DNA of 64,000 nucleotides, taken from assembly GCA_963831105.1 (NCBI GenBank), contig CAWHOS010000003.1, positions 1,178,001-1,242,000 of the forward strand, given 5' to 3'. The notes under the pieces were generated by a model, which did not search any database, was not told the origin of the DNA, and saw nothing but the letters and a program-made list of their open reading frames with translations. Position numbers and translations under genes: made by a program. Positions 44,874-54,461 of this stretch are shown piece by piece; position 1 is the first letter of the stretch; every line of letters starts with the position of its first letter. Origin of the DNA: DATFQI01 sp963831105 (GTDB lineage Bacteria > Actinomycetota > Thermoleophilia > Solirubrobacterales > Solirubrobacteraceae).

Positions 44874-46463
44874 TCAGCGCAGCGAGGCGGCGCGCTTCCG
44901 CTCGGTGCGCATCTCGGAGAGGATGCGCTCCAGGCGGGGCTCGGCGTCCATGTCCACGTGGGTCATGGTCGCGGCGACCGCGGGGTGCTGCTCGGCGATC
45001 AGGGCGTGCATCTCGTGGGCGACGGCGCGGTAGCCCGGGTGGCCCTCGCGACCCGAGCGCAGCTCGATCAGGTGCATCGCCTCGCGCGCGTTCATGTCGA
45101 GGAGGTAGCGCAGCCGGTAGCCGAGGCAGAGCGCGTACGGCGCGGCCTCCGCGTGGCCGGAGGCGGCCAGCCGGTCGTACTCCGCGTGGGAGCGCTCGAG
45201 CGCGCCACGGTAGATCTCGCCGCAGCCGGCCGCGACCACCTCGTCGGGCACCGCGGCGCCGAGGTCCGGCGTCAGCGCCTGCCACTGGACCGTCAGCATC
45301 CGGTGGCGCTGCAGGTCGCGGAACGCGCCGTAGTCCGAGACCACCTCGAAGCGGTAGCGCAGCGCCTCGAAGCCGCGGCCGGGACGGTGGCGGCGGTTCG
45401 CGCGCTCGCCCACGAGGTCGGCGAGCATCCGCTCGCGCTCCTCGTCGGAGAGCCGGCCGACGGCGGCGAGCGTGTCCTCCTCCGGGGTGCCCGCCGACTC
45501 GAACAGCAGCGCGGCCAGCAGCCGGTCCTCGTCGCCGTCGACGTGCAGCAGGCGCACGGACGGTCGCGCGTCGGGCTCGGACTCGCGGTCGAGGCCGAGG
45601 CGCGCGGTCCAGTGCTCGGCCGCGGCGCGGCGCTGCTGCAGGAAGGCCGCCCAGGCGCCGCCGCGATCGGGGCGCTCGACGCGGGCGACGAAGCTCGGCA
45701 TCACGGCCTTGATCGCGGCCAGGATGCCCTCGCCGTAGCGGCGCGCCTCGGGCAGCGGGTGGCCGATCAGGTGCAGGATCAGCTGCTCGTAGGCCTGCCC
45801 CGTGGCGTAGATGCCCATGTGGCTCAGCGAGGCCGCCGGCAGCAGGCCCCGCAGCAGGTCGAACGCCTTGGCGTTGACCGCGCGGCGGCGCGCGGCCTCG
45901 GGCTCGCCGTCGGTGCGCGGGAACGTCTCCTCCACCCACGCCCGCACGCGCGGGAGCGCCTCCGCGTAGGCGCCGAACAGCGCGTCCATCGCGGCCACGT
46001 ACTCCGGGCCGAGCTCAGCGTCGCGGTGGTAGCGGTAGCCGCCGCCGGGCATCGGCGTGTCGTAGGCGATGTAGCGCGTGGACTGCTCGAGGTAGGCGCC
46101 GAGCCGCGGGCGCTGGAGGATCTTCGTGAGGATGTTCGAGGTCCACTCGCAGGCCACGTGGGCGCCGCCGAGCTGGGCCACGGAGTCGTCCCCGTAGCCG
46201 ACGAAGATGCGCTCGTAGAGCTCGGCCGCGCGCGCGCCCTCGTCGTTGTCGTAGGACGCGCCGGCCGCGGGCAGCGAGTCGGCGAACTCCTCCAGGAACA
46301 GCCGCCGCAGCGTGCCCGGGTAGCGCGAGTAGCGGGCGAACAGCGCGCCCTTGACCGTCTCGGGCAGGTTGACGAGCGCGAACACCGGCCCGTCGAGGTC
46401 GGTGAAGTGAGGCGCGAGCCGGTCGCGCTCGGCGGGGGTCAGTGCGTCCGAGGGGTAGTCCAC
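44874..46463 (-). CDS. Tandem ThyX-fold protein (thymidylate synthase complementing family)
   Basis: 529-residue protein with two ThyX-like halves; ordinary ThyX has about 220-260 residues. The flavin/dUMP signature RHRxxSxNExSxRY is split. In half 1 the aligned site is RPRLGAYLEQSTRY (118-131), keeping Glu126, Ser128 and Arg130-Tyr131 but not the His. In half 2 it is RHRMLTVQWQALTP (386-399), keeping RHR but not the S-x-R-Y end. Similar long proteins are annotated as FAD-dependent thymidylate synthase, though I know of no demonstrated activity. It may form one composite site between halves, or have another flavin role. Confidence 0.83.
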   Translation of the reverse strand: MDYPSDALTPAERDRLAPHFTDLDGPVFALVNLPETVKGALFARYSRYPGTLRRLFLEEFADSLPAAGASYDNDEGARAAELYERIFVGYGDDSVAQLGGAHVACEWTSNILTKILQRPRLGAYLEQSTRYIAYDTPMPGGGYRYHRDAELGPEYVAAMDALFGAYAEALPRVRAWVEETFPRTDGEPEAARRRAVNAKAFDLLRGLLPAASLSHMGIYATGQAYEQLILHLIGHPLPEARRYGEGILAAIKAVMPSFVARVERPDRGGAWAAFLQQRRAAAEHWTARLGLDRESEPDARPSVRLLHVDGDEDRLLAALLFESAGTPEEDTLAAVGRLSDEERERMLADLVGERANRRHRPGRGFEALRYRFEVVSDYGAFRDLQRHRMLTVQWQALTPDLGAAVPDEVVAAGCGEIYRGALERSHAEYDRLAASGHAEAAPYALCLGYRLRYLLDMNAREAMHLIELRSGREGHPGYRAVAHEMHALIAEQHPAVAATMTHVDMDAEPRLERILSEMRTERKRAASLR

Positions 46464-46584
46464 GGCCGCTCGACACTAGCGCGGGATCCGGCGGCGCGAG
46501 GACGCCCGCCCCGCTCCGCGCGGAAAAGCTCAGGCCTGCGACCCGCGCACTCCGGGCTCGGCCGGGTACCTCGGTCCGCCGTCA

Positions 46585-46608
46585 GGGCCGGGTGTGCACC
46601 CCCGGCCC
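46585..46608 (-). terminator. Hairpin downstream of the DUF378 gene
   Basis: GGGCCGGG (46585-46592) and CCCGGCCC (46601-46608) form an 8-bp stem with an 8-base loop, 13 bp beyond the stop of the minus-strand DUF378 gene. A likely GC-type terminator without a U tract. Confidence 0.6.
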
Positions 46609-46621
46609 GCGCGGCGAGCTG

Positions 46622-46855
46622 TCAGGCGCCCGTGGGGTGGGCGCGGTGGGTGCCCATGCGCAGCTCTTCGAAGAGCCGCGGGACCATCAGGAGCCCGGCG
46701 AGTCCGATCACGACGTACACGACGTCGGTCGCGGTGCCGGTCCCGAGGATCTCTTCGACGAGGTTCGTGTCGAAGAGGCCGACGATCCCCCAATTGAGGG
46801 CGCCGATGACCATGAGCGCGAGCCAGATCGGCTCACTGCGCTTGATGAACTCCAT
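46622..46855 (-). CDS. DUF378 small membrane protein
   Basis: 77-residue protein with two transmembrane helices and the DUF378 pattern: EPIWLALMVIGALNWGIVGLF (residues 8-28), then DVVYVVIGLAGLLMVPRLFEEL. The NWGxVG motif is characteristic. Function unknown. A strong Shine-Dalgarno (AAGGAGGAAG) precedes ATG 46855. Monocistronic, with a hairpin downstream. Confidence 0.9.
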   Translation of the reverse strand: MEFIKRSEPIWLALMVIGALNWGIVGLFDTNLVEEILGTGTATDVVYVVIGLAGLLMVPRLFEELRMGTHRAHPTGA

Positions 46856-46923
46856 CGCTTCCTCCTTGTAAAGAGCGACGGATTGTGTGGGAGCGCACGA
46901 AATACGCTCGGCCGGAGGATCGG

Positions 46924-48147
46924 TTACGCGATGCAGTCCTCCCGGGCGCGTTCTTGCGATCCGGCCGTCCAGGCGCTCGCCTCGACGAGCCGCCTGTCGA
47001 CCTTCGAGTAGCCCGCCTCGACGCCGACCTCCGCGCCCAGCCGGCCGGCCAGCTCGAGCGAGCGCGAGCCGTCCTCGACCGCGTAGACGCTGCGCTCCAC
47101 GGTGCCGGCGCGGACCGCCTGCAGCAGCGCCGCGCGGAGGTCCGCGGCGACCGACGGCGGCCACGGCGAACGATGGCGCAGCAGCCGCGCGGCGACCGCC
47201 CGGTTGGCGGCGACGCGCAGGTCCAGCCGCGCGACGGTCTCGACGACCTCGTGCGCGCGGGCGCCGCGCGTGCTGACCCGGAAGGCGAGCTCGCGCGGGC
47301 CCGAGCGGTCGCGCGTGTACTCCGCGACGACGGGGCCGCGCGGGCCCGCGTCGAGCAGGCCGTCCAGCACGCCCGTCGTCTCCGGCCCGGACGTCTCCGC
47401 GCGCAGGTAGAGCGTGGTGCTGCCGCGGCCGATCCGGGCGCCGAGCGCCGCCTCCGCCGAGACCTCGATGCCCGCGGCCGGCGACGCGAGCGCCGCGGCG
47501 TCGTCGCCGGGTCCGGACGAGCCGCCGCGAGCGGCGCCCCGCTCGCCCGTGGCGACGACGCCGAGCCCGGCCCAGCCCGAGGCCGCCAGCCCCGCCTCGC
47601 CGGAGCGCCACGCGGCCGGCCAGCGCGCGGTCGCGCCCGAGAGCCCGTAGTGCGCCGCGGCCAGGAAGCGCCGCGCGGTCGCGGCGTCGGGGAACTCCCA
47701 GCCGACGCCGGCGGCGACCCGCAGCCCGGCCTCGCCCTCGACGCCCGCCTTCAGCGGGCCGAGCTCGTACCCGAGCCCACCGCTCACCCCGACGTCGTCG
47801 CGCGCGACCTTCGTGACGGCGACCGAGCCGTCCGAGCGCCGCGCCACGAGCCACTGGTGATCGCCGCCGAGGCGGACCGACAGGACGGTGACGGCCAGCC
47901 CGCCCCCGCGCCGCTCGTCCGACAGCGTGCACGGGCGCAACCCGGCCGCCGCGGCGTCGGAGGCCCGGCACACGTCGCCGCCGACGATGCACACGCCGGT
48001 CCGGACGACCCCGGCCACGCGCGCCGGCACCCCCGCCACCCCCGCCGCCGGCACGGCCACCGCGAACGCGGCGGCCACGAGGGCCAGCAGCCCGACGTAC
48101 TCGAGCGAGGCCTGCCCGGCGGCGGGGCGGGGAGGAGGAGGTGACAC
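46924..48147 (-). CDS. Hypothetical exported protein with pilin-like (TadE/Flp) N-terminus
   Basis: 407-residue protein. Residues 10-33 (AGQASLEYVGLLALVAAAFAVAV) have the class III signal features of TadE/Flp-type pilin-like proteins: Gly before a Glu at position +5, then one hydrophobic helix. A long Ala/Gly-rich extracytoplasmic part follows with scattered Cys (GVCIVGGDVC, LRPCTL) and beta-rich stretches (GVSGGLGYELGPLKAGVEGE). No pilus assembly genes lie nearby, so it depends on a prepilin peptidase elsewhere. GTG start; the family of the mature part is not recognised. Confidence 0.68.
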   Translation of the reverse strand: MSPPPPRPAAGQASLEYVGLLALVAAAFAVAVPAAGVAGVPARVAGVVRTGVCIVGGDVCRASDAAAAGLRPCTLSDERRGGGLAVTVLSVRLGGDHQWLVARRSDGSVAVTKVARDDVGVSGGLGYELGPLKAGVEGEAGLRVAAGVGWEFPDAATARRFLAAAHYGLSGATARWPAAWRSGEAGLAASGWAGLGVVATGERGAARGGSSGPGDDAAALASPAAGIEVSAEAALGARIGRGSTTLYLRAETSGPETTGVLDGLLDAGPRGPVVAEYTRDRSGPRELAFRVSTRGARAHEVVETVARLDLRVAANRAVAARLLRHRSPWPPSVAADLRAALLQAVRAGTVERSVYAVEDGSRSLELAGRLGAEVGVEAGYSKVDRRLVEASAWTAGSQERAREDCIA

Positions 48148-48371
48148 ATCACCCGTAGGCCCGCGCCATGAAAACTCGCCCCGGGCGCGTGAACGGCGGG
48201 CACGTGCGGAGCGTGGGAGGTGGCGCCGCGTCCGGGCCGCCGCGAGGCATCGACGTCCCGGCTCAGGCCTCGACTAGTGGCGGCCTCGATCGCGGACTAT
48301 CGGTGCCGACGGCGCTCCCGCGAGCACCTTCCCCACGTGCGCCGTTGGCCGGCGCGACCACGCGGCCGCGG

Positions 48372-49997
48372 CTACACCAGTGAGGCGATCGCCGCGCCCG
48401 CGTCGCGGGCGAGGTCGAAGAGCGGCTCGGGCCAGATCCCGAAGGCGACCGTGGCGAGCGCGCAGACGACGGCGACGAAGGCCACCTCGGGCTGGCGCAG
48501 GCGACGGCCGGGCGCCGCGGCGGCGGCCTCCGCGTCGGTCTCCGTGACCGCGTCGCCGCCGCGACGGGCGGGCACGGCGCCACGGTCCGCCGCGTCGTCG
48601 TCGGCCTCGTGCGACCCGCCGGCCATCGCGGGGCGCCCGCCGGGCACGCGGGTGCTCGCCACCGCGGTGGCGTCGGAGGCCGGCCGCATCCAGACCGCCG
48701 CGATGACGCGCAGGTAGTAGACGAGCGAGATGGCTGAGCCGATCACGATCGCCACGCCGAGCCAGGCGTACTCGTTGTCGACGGCCGCCTGGATCAGGTA
48801 GAGCTTGCCGAAGAAGCCGACGGTGGCCGGGAAGCCGGCGAGCGAGAGCATCGCGATCGTCATCGGCCACGCCAGCCACGGCCGGTCGGCGCCGAGGCCG
48901 TAGAGCGAGGAGATGTCGTCGCCGACCGCGGACTCGCGCTCGCGGGCGGTGATCACCGCGAACGCGGCCATGTTCATCAGCACGTAGCCCGCGAGGTAGA
49001 AGATCGTCGCCTGGATCCCGAGCCGGGTGGAGACGACCACGCCGGCGAGCATGTACCCGGCCTGGGCCACGGACGAGTAGGCGAGCAGCCGCTTCAGGGA
49101 GGACTGGCCGATCGCGCCGACGTTGCCGATCACGATCGTGATCGCCGCGAGCGCCGCCAGCGCGGGGCCCCAGACGTCCGAGACCCCGATCAGCGCGACG
49201 TCGAAGAGCCGCAGCAGGACCCCGAACGCGGCGGCCTTGGTGGCGACCGCCATGAAGGCCGTGATCGGCGTCGGCGCCCCCTCGTAGACGTCGGGGGTCC
49301 ACTGGTGGAACGGCGCCACGGAGGCCTTGAACGCGAGCCCCGCGACGACCAGCGCCACGCCCGCGAGCAGCAGCGGGTCGTCGCCGACCTCGCCGACCGC
49401 GGCGGCGACGCCCGAGAAGTCGGTCGAGCCCGTCGCGCCGTAGATCAGCGCCAGGCCGTAGAGCAGCGTGGCCGAGCCGACGGACCCGATGATCAGGTAC
49501 TTCAGGCCCGACTCGAGCGAGTGCTCGCGCCGCATGTGCGTGGCGCACAGCACGTAGAGCGGGATCGAGAGCAGCTCGAAGCCGATGAAGAGCACGATGA
49601 AGTTCTGCGCCGCGACCAGCAGCACCATGCCGAGGATCGACGTCAGCAGCAGCGCGTAGTACTCGCCCTCGCCGGCCTCCGCCGCGGCGGCGCTGCGCCA
49701 CGACAGCAGCACCGTGCCCACCCCCGCCGCGCAGAAGAGCAGCGTCAGCCCGCGCGTGAAGTCGTCCATCGCGAGCGCGTCCTCGATGATCGACTCGTTC
49801 TCGTTCCACTGCCAGATCACCAGGCCGACCGTGACCGCGAGCGAGAGCAGCGCGAGCACCGGCACGGCGCGGGTGCGCACGACCCGCGCGCGGGCGAGCC
49901 CGAGCAGCAGCACCAGGCACGCGCCCACGGTCAGCGCCACCACGGGCGACAGCGCGGCCCAGTCGATCTCCGGGCCCTTGGCCTGGGCGACGATCAC
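48372..49997 (-). CDS. nuoN: NADH-quinone oxidoreductase subunit N
   Basis: 541-residue antiporter-like membrane subunit of complex I, contributing to proton pumping. About fourteen helices are predicted, with the conserved FIVLFIGFELLSIPLYVL Glu helix, GSATLLYGLALIYG, the broken-helix FHQWTPDVYEGAPTPITAFM and the Lys in SSLKRLLAYSSVAQAGYML. An insertion near residue 450-500 (charged, Ala-rich, ADDDAADRGAVPARRGGD) lies before the last helix. GTG start overlaps the nuoM stop (GTGA). Last gene of the nuo operon. Confidence 0.95.
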   Translation of the reverse strand: MIVAQAKGPEIDWAALSPVVALTVGACLVLLLGLARARVVRTRAVPVLALLSLAVTVGLVIWQWNENESIIEDALAMDDFTRGLTLLFCAAGVGTVLLSWRSAAAAEAGEGEYYALLLTSILGMVLLVAAQNFIVLFIGFELLSIPLYVLCATHMRREHSLESGLKYLIIGSVGSATLLYGLALIYGATGSTDFSGVAAAVGEVGDDPLLLAGVALVVAGLAFKASVAPFHQWTPDVYEGAPTPITAFMAVATKAAAFGVLLRLFDVALIGVSDVWGPALAALAAITIVIGNVGAIGQSSLKRLLAYSSVAQAGYMLAGVVVSTRLGIQATIFYLAGYVLMNMAAFAVITARERESAVGDDISSLYGLGADRPWLAWPMTIAMLSLAGFPATVGFFGKLYLIQAAVDNEYAWLGVAIVIGSAISLVYYLRVIAAVWMRPASDATAVASTRVPGGRPAMAGGSHEADDDAADRGAVPARRGGDAVTETDAEAAAAAPGRRLRQPEVAFVAVVCALATVAFGIWPEPLFDLARDAGAAIASLV

Positions 49998-51505
49998 GGG
50001 CGGACCTCCGTCTCGGCCCGCTGCGCGCCGCCCGCCTGCAGCACGGGGGCGACGGCGCGCTTGACCGACCGCTCGGCGTCGTCGAGCGCCACCTGAGGCT
50101 TGAGCGCGAAGGCCACGATCGCCAGCACGAGCGGGACGAGCACGAGCCCGTCGCGCAGGGACATCTCGAACGACGTCACGGCCGGCCCGGTGCGGTTGTG
50201 CATCGAGCGGATGTAGAGCCGCAGCGCGTAGACCGAGGCGAGCACCACGCCGATCGAGGCGATGAACGCGAACACCATCTGGTCGTTGAACATCCCGAGC
50301 AGGATCAGGAACTCGCCGACGAAGTTCGCCGAGCCGGGCATCGCCAGGGTCGCGAGCGTCGCGACCAGGAACAGCCCGGCGAGCACGGGCGCGCGGAACG
50401 CGATCCCGCCCATGTCGCGGATGTCCTCCGAGCCGGCCGATCGCTCCGCGAGCAGCACGATCACGAGCAGCATCGGCGCGACGACGAGCCCGTGCTGGAT
50501 CGCCTGCATCAGCGCGCCCTGGGCGCCCGCCGCGGCGTTGTCGGCGGCGAAGATGCCGAGCGTGATGAAGCCGAGCTGGGCGACCGACGAGTAGCCGAGG
50601 ATCAGCCGCGTGTTGGTCTGCGTGAACGCCATCACCGAGCCGTAGAGGATCGACAGCACGGCGAGCACGAGCAGGATCGTCTGGAAGTCGTTCACGGCGT
50701 CCGGGAACAGCGGCAGCGCCACGCGCAGGAAGCCGTAGGCGGCGACCTTGGAGACCACGCCGGAGAACACGGCCAGCGCGGGCAGCGGCATCGCGCGGTA
50801 GGCGTCGGGCATCCAGCCGTGGAACGGGAAGGCCGGCATCTTGATCAGGAACGCGAGCGCGAAGGCGGCGAAGATCCACTTCTGCGTGCTCTCGGGCAGC
50901 CGGTTGGCGACGAGGTCCGAGAACGCGAAGCTCAGCTCGGCCGGCCCGCGCGCCGACAGCACGGCGGTCGCCGCCGCGGCGGCCAGCATCAGCAGCGAGC
51001 CGACGAGCGTGTAGACGACCATCTTCACGGCCGCCGCGATGCGATCGGGGCCGCCCCAGATCCCGACCAGGAAGTAGAACGGCACCAGCATCAGGTCGAA
51101 GAAGAGGACGAAGACGCCGAGGTCCTGCGCCAGGAACGCGCCCAGCACGGCCGTCTCGGCGATCCCGAAGTGCAGCGCGAACTGCGAGGCGCGCGGCGGC
51201 GGGCGCAGGACCAGCCACAGCGCCGAGGCCGCGAACAGCAGCGTCGTCAGCGCCACCAGCCAGAGGTTGAGCCCGTCGACGCCGAGCCGGTAGTGGATGC
51301 CGAGGTCCGGGATCCACTCGTCGTCGGTCAGGTACTGCAGCCCGCGCGCGGCCGCGTCGAAGTCGAGCAGCATCAGGATCGCGTAGCCGAGCGGCACGAG
51401 CGAGCCGACGAGCGCGAACGCCGGCGCGGCGGGTCGCGGCACGAACGCGCCGGCCACGCCGAACACCAGCGGCCAGAAGATGAGGATGCTCAGGTGGATC
51501 GTCAT
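49994..51505 (-). CDS. nuoM: NADH-quinone oxidoreductase subunit M
   Basis: 503-residue antiporter-like proton-pumping subunit of complex I. Signatures: DGLNLWLVALTTLLF, FVLFFDLMLVPFYFLVGIWGG with the key Glu/Asp region, PFHGWMPDAYRAMPLPALAVFSGVVSK (broken helix with Lys) and GYSSVAQLGFITLG. The Glu of the fifth helix (usually FExxLIP) is Asp here (FFDLMLVP), a substitution seen in some actinobacterial NuoM. ATG overlaps the nuoL stop (ATGA). Confidence 0.95.
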   Translation of the reverse strand: MTIHLSILIFWPLVFGVAGAFVPRPAAPAFALVGSLVPLGYAILMLLDFDAAARGLQYLTDDEWIPDLGIHYRLGVDGLNLWLVALTTLLFAASALWLVLRPPPRASQFALHFGIAETAVLGAFLAQDLGVFVLFFDLMLVPFYFLVGIWGGPDRIAAAVKMVVYTLVGSLLMLAAAAATAVLSARGPAELSFAFSDLVANRLPESTQKWIFAAFALAFLIKMPAFPFHGWMPDAYRAMPLPALAVFSGVVSKVAAYGFLRVALPLFPDAVNDFQTILLVLAVLSILYGSVMAFTQTNTRLILGYSSVAQLGFITLGIFAADNAAAGAQGALMQAIQHGLVVAPMLLVIVLLAERSAGSEDIRDMGGIAFRAPVLAGLFLVATLATLAMPGSANFVGEFLILLGMFNDQMVFAFIASIGVVLASVYALRLYIRSMHNRTGPAVTSFEMSLRDGLVLVPLVLAIVAFALKPQVALDDAERSVKRAVAPVLQAGGAQRAETEVRP

Positions 51506-53508
51506 GCGGAGATCAGGAAGTAGGCGCCCAGGCCGGTGAGGCCGACCAGCAGCAGCGCGGCGTAGTAGCGCAGGTAGCCCGTCTGGATCCCGCGCACGGC
51601 GGCCGAGGCGGCGCGCACGGCGCCGGACGCACCGCCGACCAGCGCGCCGTTGACCAGCCTGCGCTCGATCGTCGAGTTGGCGAAGCGGCCGATCCAGCCG
51701 CCCGGGCGCACGAACGCGCGATCGTAGGCCTCGTCGAAGTACCACTTGTTGACGAACACCCGGTGCAGCGCCCCGAAGCGCGCGCGGATCGCGGCAGGCC
51801 GCTCGGGGTTGACGACCCACAGCTGGTAGGCGATGTAGATGCCGAGCAGGCCGAGGCCGGCGCCGATCGCCATGCCGATCAGCACCATGCCGCCGGTCGG
51901 CTCGAGCTCCTCGTAGAAGCGCGAGTCGTGGAAGGCGGGCTCGAGGAAGTGGTGCAGCGCCTCGTTGACCTTCGGGATCTGGACCACGCCGCCGACCGTC
52001 GCCAGGATCGCCAGGGCGGCCATCGCGACCTTCATCGGGCCCTCGCGCTCGGCGATGTGGTGGTCGGCGCCGGGGAAGCCGACGTCCGTGTCCTCGACCT
52101 CGCCCGTGGCGGGGTTGGTGTGCTCGGGCGCGTGGTAGAGGTGGCCGTGCTCGAGCTCGCGGGCCGGCCCGACGGGCTCGCCGAGGAACGCGCGGAAGAT
52201 CATCCGGAACGTGTAGATCGCGGTCAGCAGCGCACCGATGTAGCCGGCCACGGCGAGGCCGATGTGCCAGTCGCCGCGCTCGATCAGCAGCGCGAGGATC
52301 TCGTCCTTGGAGAAGAAGCCCGAGAACGGCGGGATGCCCGCCAGCGCGAGGCCGCCGACCACCATGCAGCCGAACGTGAACGGCATCGCCCGGCGGAAGC
52401 CGCCCATCTTGTCCAGGTCCTGCGTGCCGGCCATCGCCGCGATCACCGAGCCCGCCGCCATGAACAGCAGCGCCTTGAAGAAGGCGTGGGTCATCAGGTG
52501 GAACATGCCCGCGGCATAGGCGGCCGAGGAGACGGCCATGACCATGTAGCCGATCTGCGACATCGTCGAGTAGGCGATGACGCGCTTGAGATCGGTGACG
52601 ACGAGGCCGATCGTGGCCGCGATCAGCAGCGTCGCGCAGCCGAGGATCGCGCCGACGTCGGCGGCGGCCGGCGCCTGCTCGAAGATCGGATGCATGCGTG
52701 CGATCAGGTAGACGCCGGCCGTGACCATGGTGGCGGCGTGGATCAGGGCGGAGACCGGAGTCGGGCCCTCCATGGCGTCCGGGAGCCAGGTGTGGAACGG
52801 CACCTGGGCGGACTTGGCGAAGGCGCCGACGAGCAGCAGGAGCGCGCCCGCCACGAGGTCGCCGTCGTTGCGCCCGAACGCCTCCGGGATCTTCTCGAAG
52901 ACCTCCAAGAAGTCGACCGAGCCGGTGCCGCGCAGGATGAAGAACGTGCCGAGCACGAGGCCGACGTCGCCGAGCACGTTGATCACGAACGCCTTGATGC
53001 CGGCCGCCGTCGCGGTCTTCCGTCGGTACCAGAAGGAGATCAGGAAGTACGACGCCGCGCCGACGAACGCCCAGCCGACGATCAGCAGCAGGAAGTTGGC
53101 GGCCAGGACCAGCAGCAGCATGCTGAACACGAAGAAGTTCAGGTACGCGAAGAAGCGCGTGTAGCCGCGGTCGGAGGCCATGTAGGCGACCGAGTAGAGG
53201 TGGATCAGCATCGACACGCCGCTGACGATGCAGATCATCAGCACCGACAGCGGGTCGATCAGGATCGACAGCTGCGCGTCGACGCCGCCGGCGACGGCGT
53301 AGTCCCACGCGCTGGAGACGACCTGGCGCTCCTCCTCGCCGCGGCCCTCGAGCGCGACCAGCGTCGCGATCGACGCCGCGAAGGAGACCGCGATCGCGAG
53401 CGTGCCGATCCAGCCGTGCGCGCGCCACGGCAGCACCTTCTAGGTGAGCGCGATCACGAGGAAGCCGGCGAGCGGCGCCAGCAGCACGATCCAGGCGGAC
53501 GTGTTCAT
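51502..53508 (-). CDS. nuoL: NADH-quinone oxidoreductase subunit L, in-frame TAG at codon 23
   Basis: Largest antiporter-like subunit of complex I, with the long lateral helix at its C-terminus. The expected ATG (53508, sharing one base with the nuoK stop) reads MNTSAWIVLLAPLAGFLVIA LT, then TAG (53442-53440), then KVLPWRAHGWIGTLAIAVSF and 642 further good residues (VGWAFVGAASYFLISFWYR, PFHTWLPDAMEGPTPVSALIH, LKRVIAYSTMSQIGYMV). The TAG removes the first membrane helix unless read through. GTG at 53436, four bases after the TAG, could allow restart. The base change could also be a sequence error (for example TAC). Confidence 0.9.
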
Positions 53509-53807
53509 CAGCCCTGCAGCTCCCGCAGCTCGTCGACGTCGATCGGCAGCCGGCGGCGGAAGATCGCCACGATCAGGCCGAGGCCGACGGCGACCTCACA
53601 GGCGGCGACGACCATCACGATCAGCGCGAAGATCTGGCCGTCGCCGTTGCCGTGCATGCGGGCGAAGGTCACGAGCGCGAGGTTGGAGCCGTTGAGCATC
53701 AGCTCGAGGCAGAGCAGGATCACGAGCGGGTTGCGCCGCACGAGCACGCCGCCGGCGCCGATCGTGAAGATCAGCGCCGAGACGACCAGGTACCACTCCA
53801 TGCTCAT
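53508..53807 (-). CDS. nuoK: NADH-quinone oxidoreductase subunit K
   Basis: 99-residue membrane subunit of complex I with three helices. LVVSALIFTIGAGGVLVRRN, then VILLCLELMLNGSNLALV containing the conserved Glu, and GQIFALIVMVVAACEVAVGLGL with the second conserved Glu are all present. Both carboxylates belong to the central proton path. Its ATG overlaps the nuoJ stop (ATGA) and its stop shares a base with the nuoL start (TGATG). Confidence 0.97.
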   Translation of the reverse strand: MSMEWYLVVSALIFTIGAGGVLVRRNPLVILLCLELMLNGSNLALVTFARMHGNGDGQIFALIVMVVAACEVAVGLGLIVAIFRRRLPIDVDELRELQG

Positions 53808-54448
53808 CGGTGCGGCTCACCCCCGGCCTCGATCATCGTGCCCGACGGGGCGTCGATCCGGGTCCCGGCGTCGCCGCGCATCACGTCCGCGACGGAGATC
53901 TCGCGCGGGTCCTCGAGGCCGCTGCGGCGGCGCGCGAGGATGACCGCGCCGACGGCCGCGATCAGCAGCAGCAGCGAGGCCGCCTCGAACGCGACGAGGA
54001 ACTTCGTCAGGAACAGCCGGCCCATCTCGGCGGCGGTCCCGAAGCCGGTGTCCGCCTTCTCGCCGGTCACGCCCTGGATGCCGGCGCCCTCGGAGCCGAC
54101 GGCGTCCAGGCCCGTCCCGAGCACCGCGATCGAGAGCTCGACGAACAGCGCGCCGGCGAACAGCAGCGAGACGATCCGCAGGCCGCCGCTCGTGCTGCCG
54201 GTGAGCGGCTGGTCCTGGCCGCCGACGTAGGCGACCACGAACACGTAGAGCACCATCACCGCGCCCGCGTAGACGACGACCTGGGCGGCGGCGACGAACT
54301 CCGCGCGGAGCAGCAGGAACAGCGCCGCCAGCGCGAGCAGGTGGCAGACGAGCGCGAGCACGGCGTAGAACGGGTTGCGGAGCGACACCGTGCCCACGGC
54401 ACCGGCGATCGCGCCGATCGCCGCCAGGAAGAAGAAGACCTCGGCCAT
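53804..54448 (-). CDS. nuoJ: NADH-quinone oxidoreductase subunit J
   Basis: 214-residue membrane subunit of complex I with five helices. Signatures are NPFYAVLALVCHLLALAALFLLL (residues 25-47) and the glycine-rich AAAQVVVYAGAVMVLYVFVV helix (53-72), which includes the pi-bulge Tyr and Gly region. The loop before the last helix and the C-terminal tail (REISVADVMRGDAGTRID) are hydrophilic. It begins 13 bp after the nuoI stop. Confidence 0.96.
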   Translation of the reverse strand: MAEVFFFLAAIGAIAGAVGTVSLRNPFYAVLALVCHLLALAALFLLLRAEFVAAAQVVVYAGAVMVLYVFVVAYVGGQDQPLTGSTSGGLRIVSLLFAGALFVELSIAVLGTGLDAVGSEGAGIQGVTGEKADTGFGTAAEMGRLFLTKFLVAFEAASLLLLIAAVGAVILARRRSGLEDPREISVADVMRGDAGTRIDAPSGTMIEAGGEPHR

Positions 54449-54461
54449 GCGGGGGAGGAAC

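Noticed and set aside
48148..48371. Small plus-strand frame (71 codons from 48168) in the gap between the pilin-like gene and nuoN
   Set aside because: Pro/Arg/Gly-rich with no ribosome binding site or recognisable fold, and it overlaps the end of nuoN. I see no supported feature in this 224-bp gap.
49994..53428. 1144-codon minus-strand frame spanning nuoL and nuoM
   Set aside because: Only its last 503 codons are NuoM. The first part is an out-of-frame reading of nuoL with no motifs, so a fusion is not supported.
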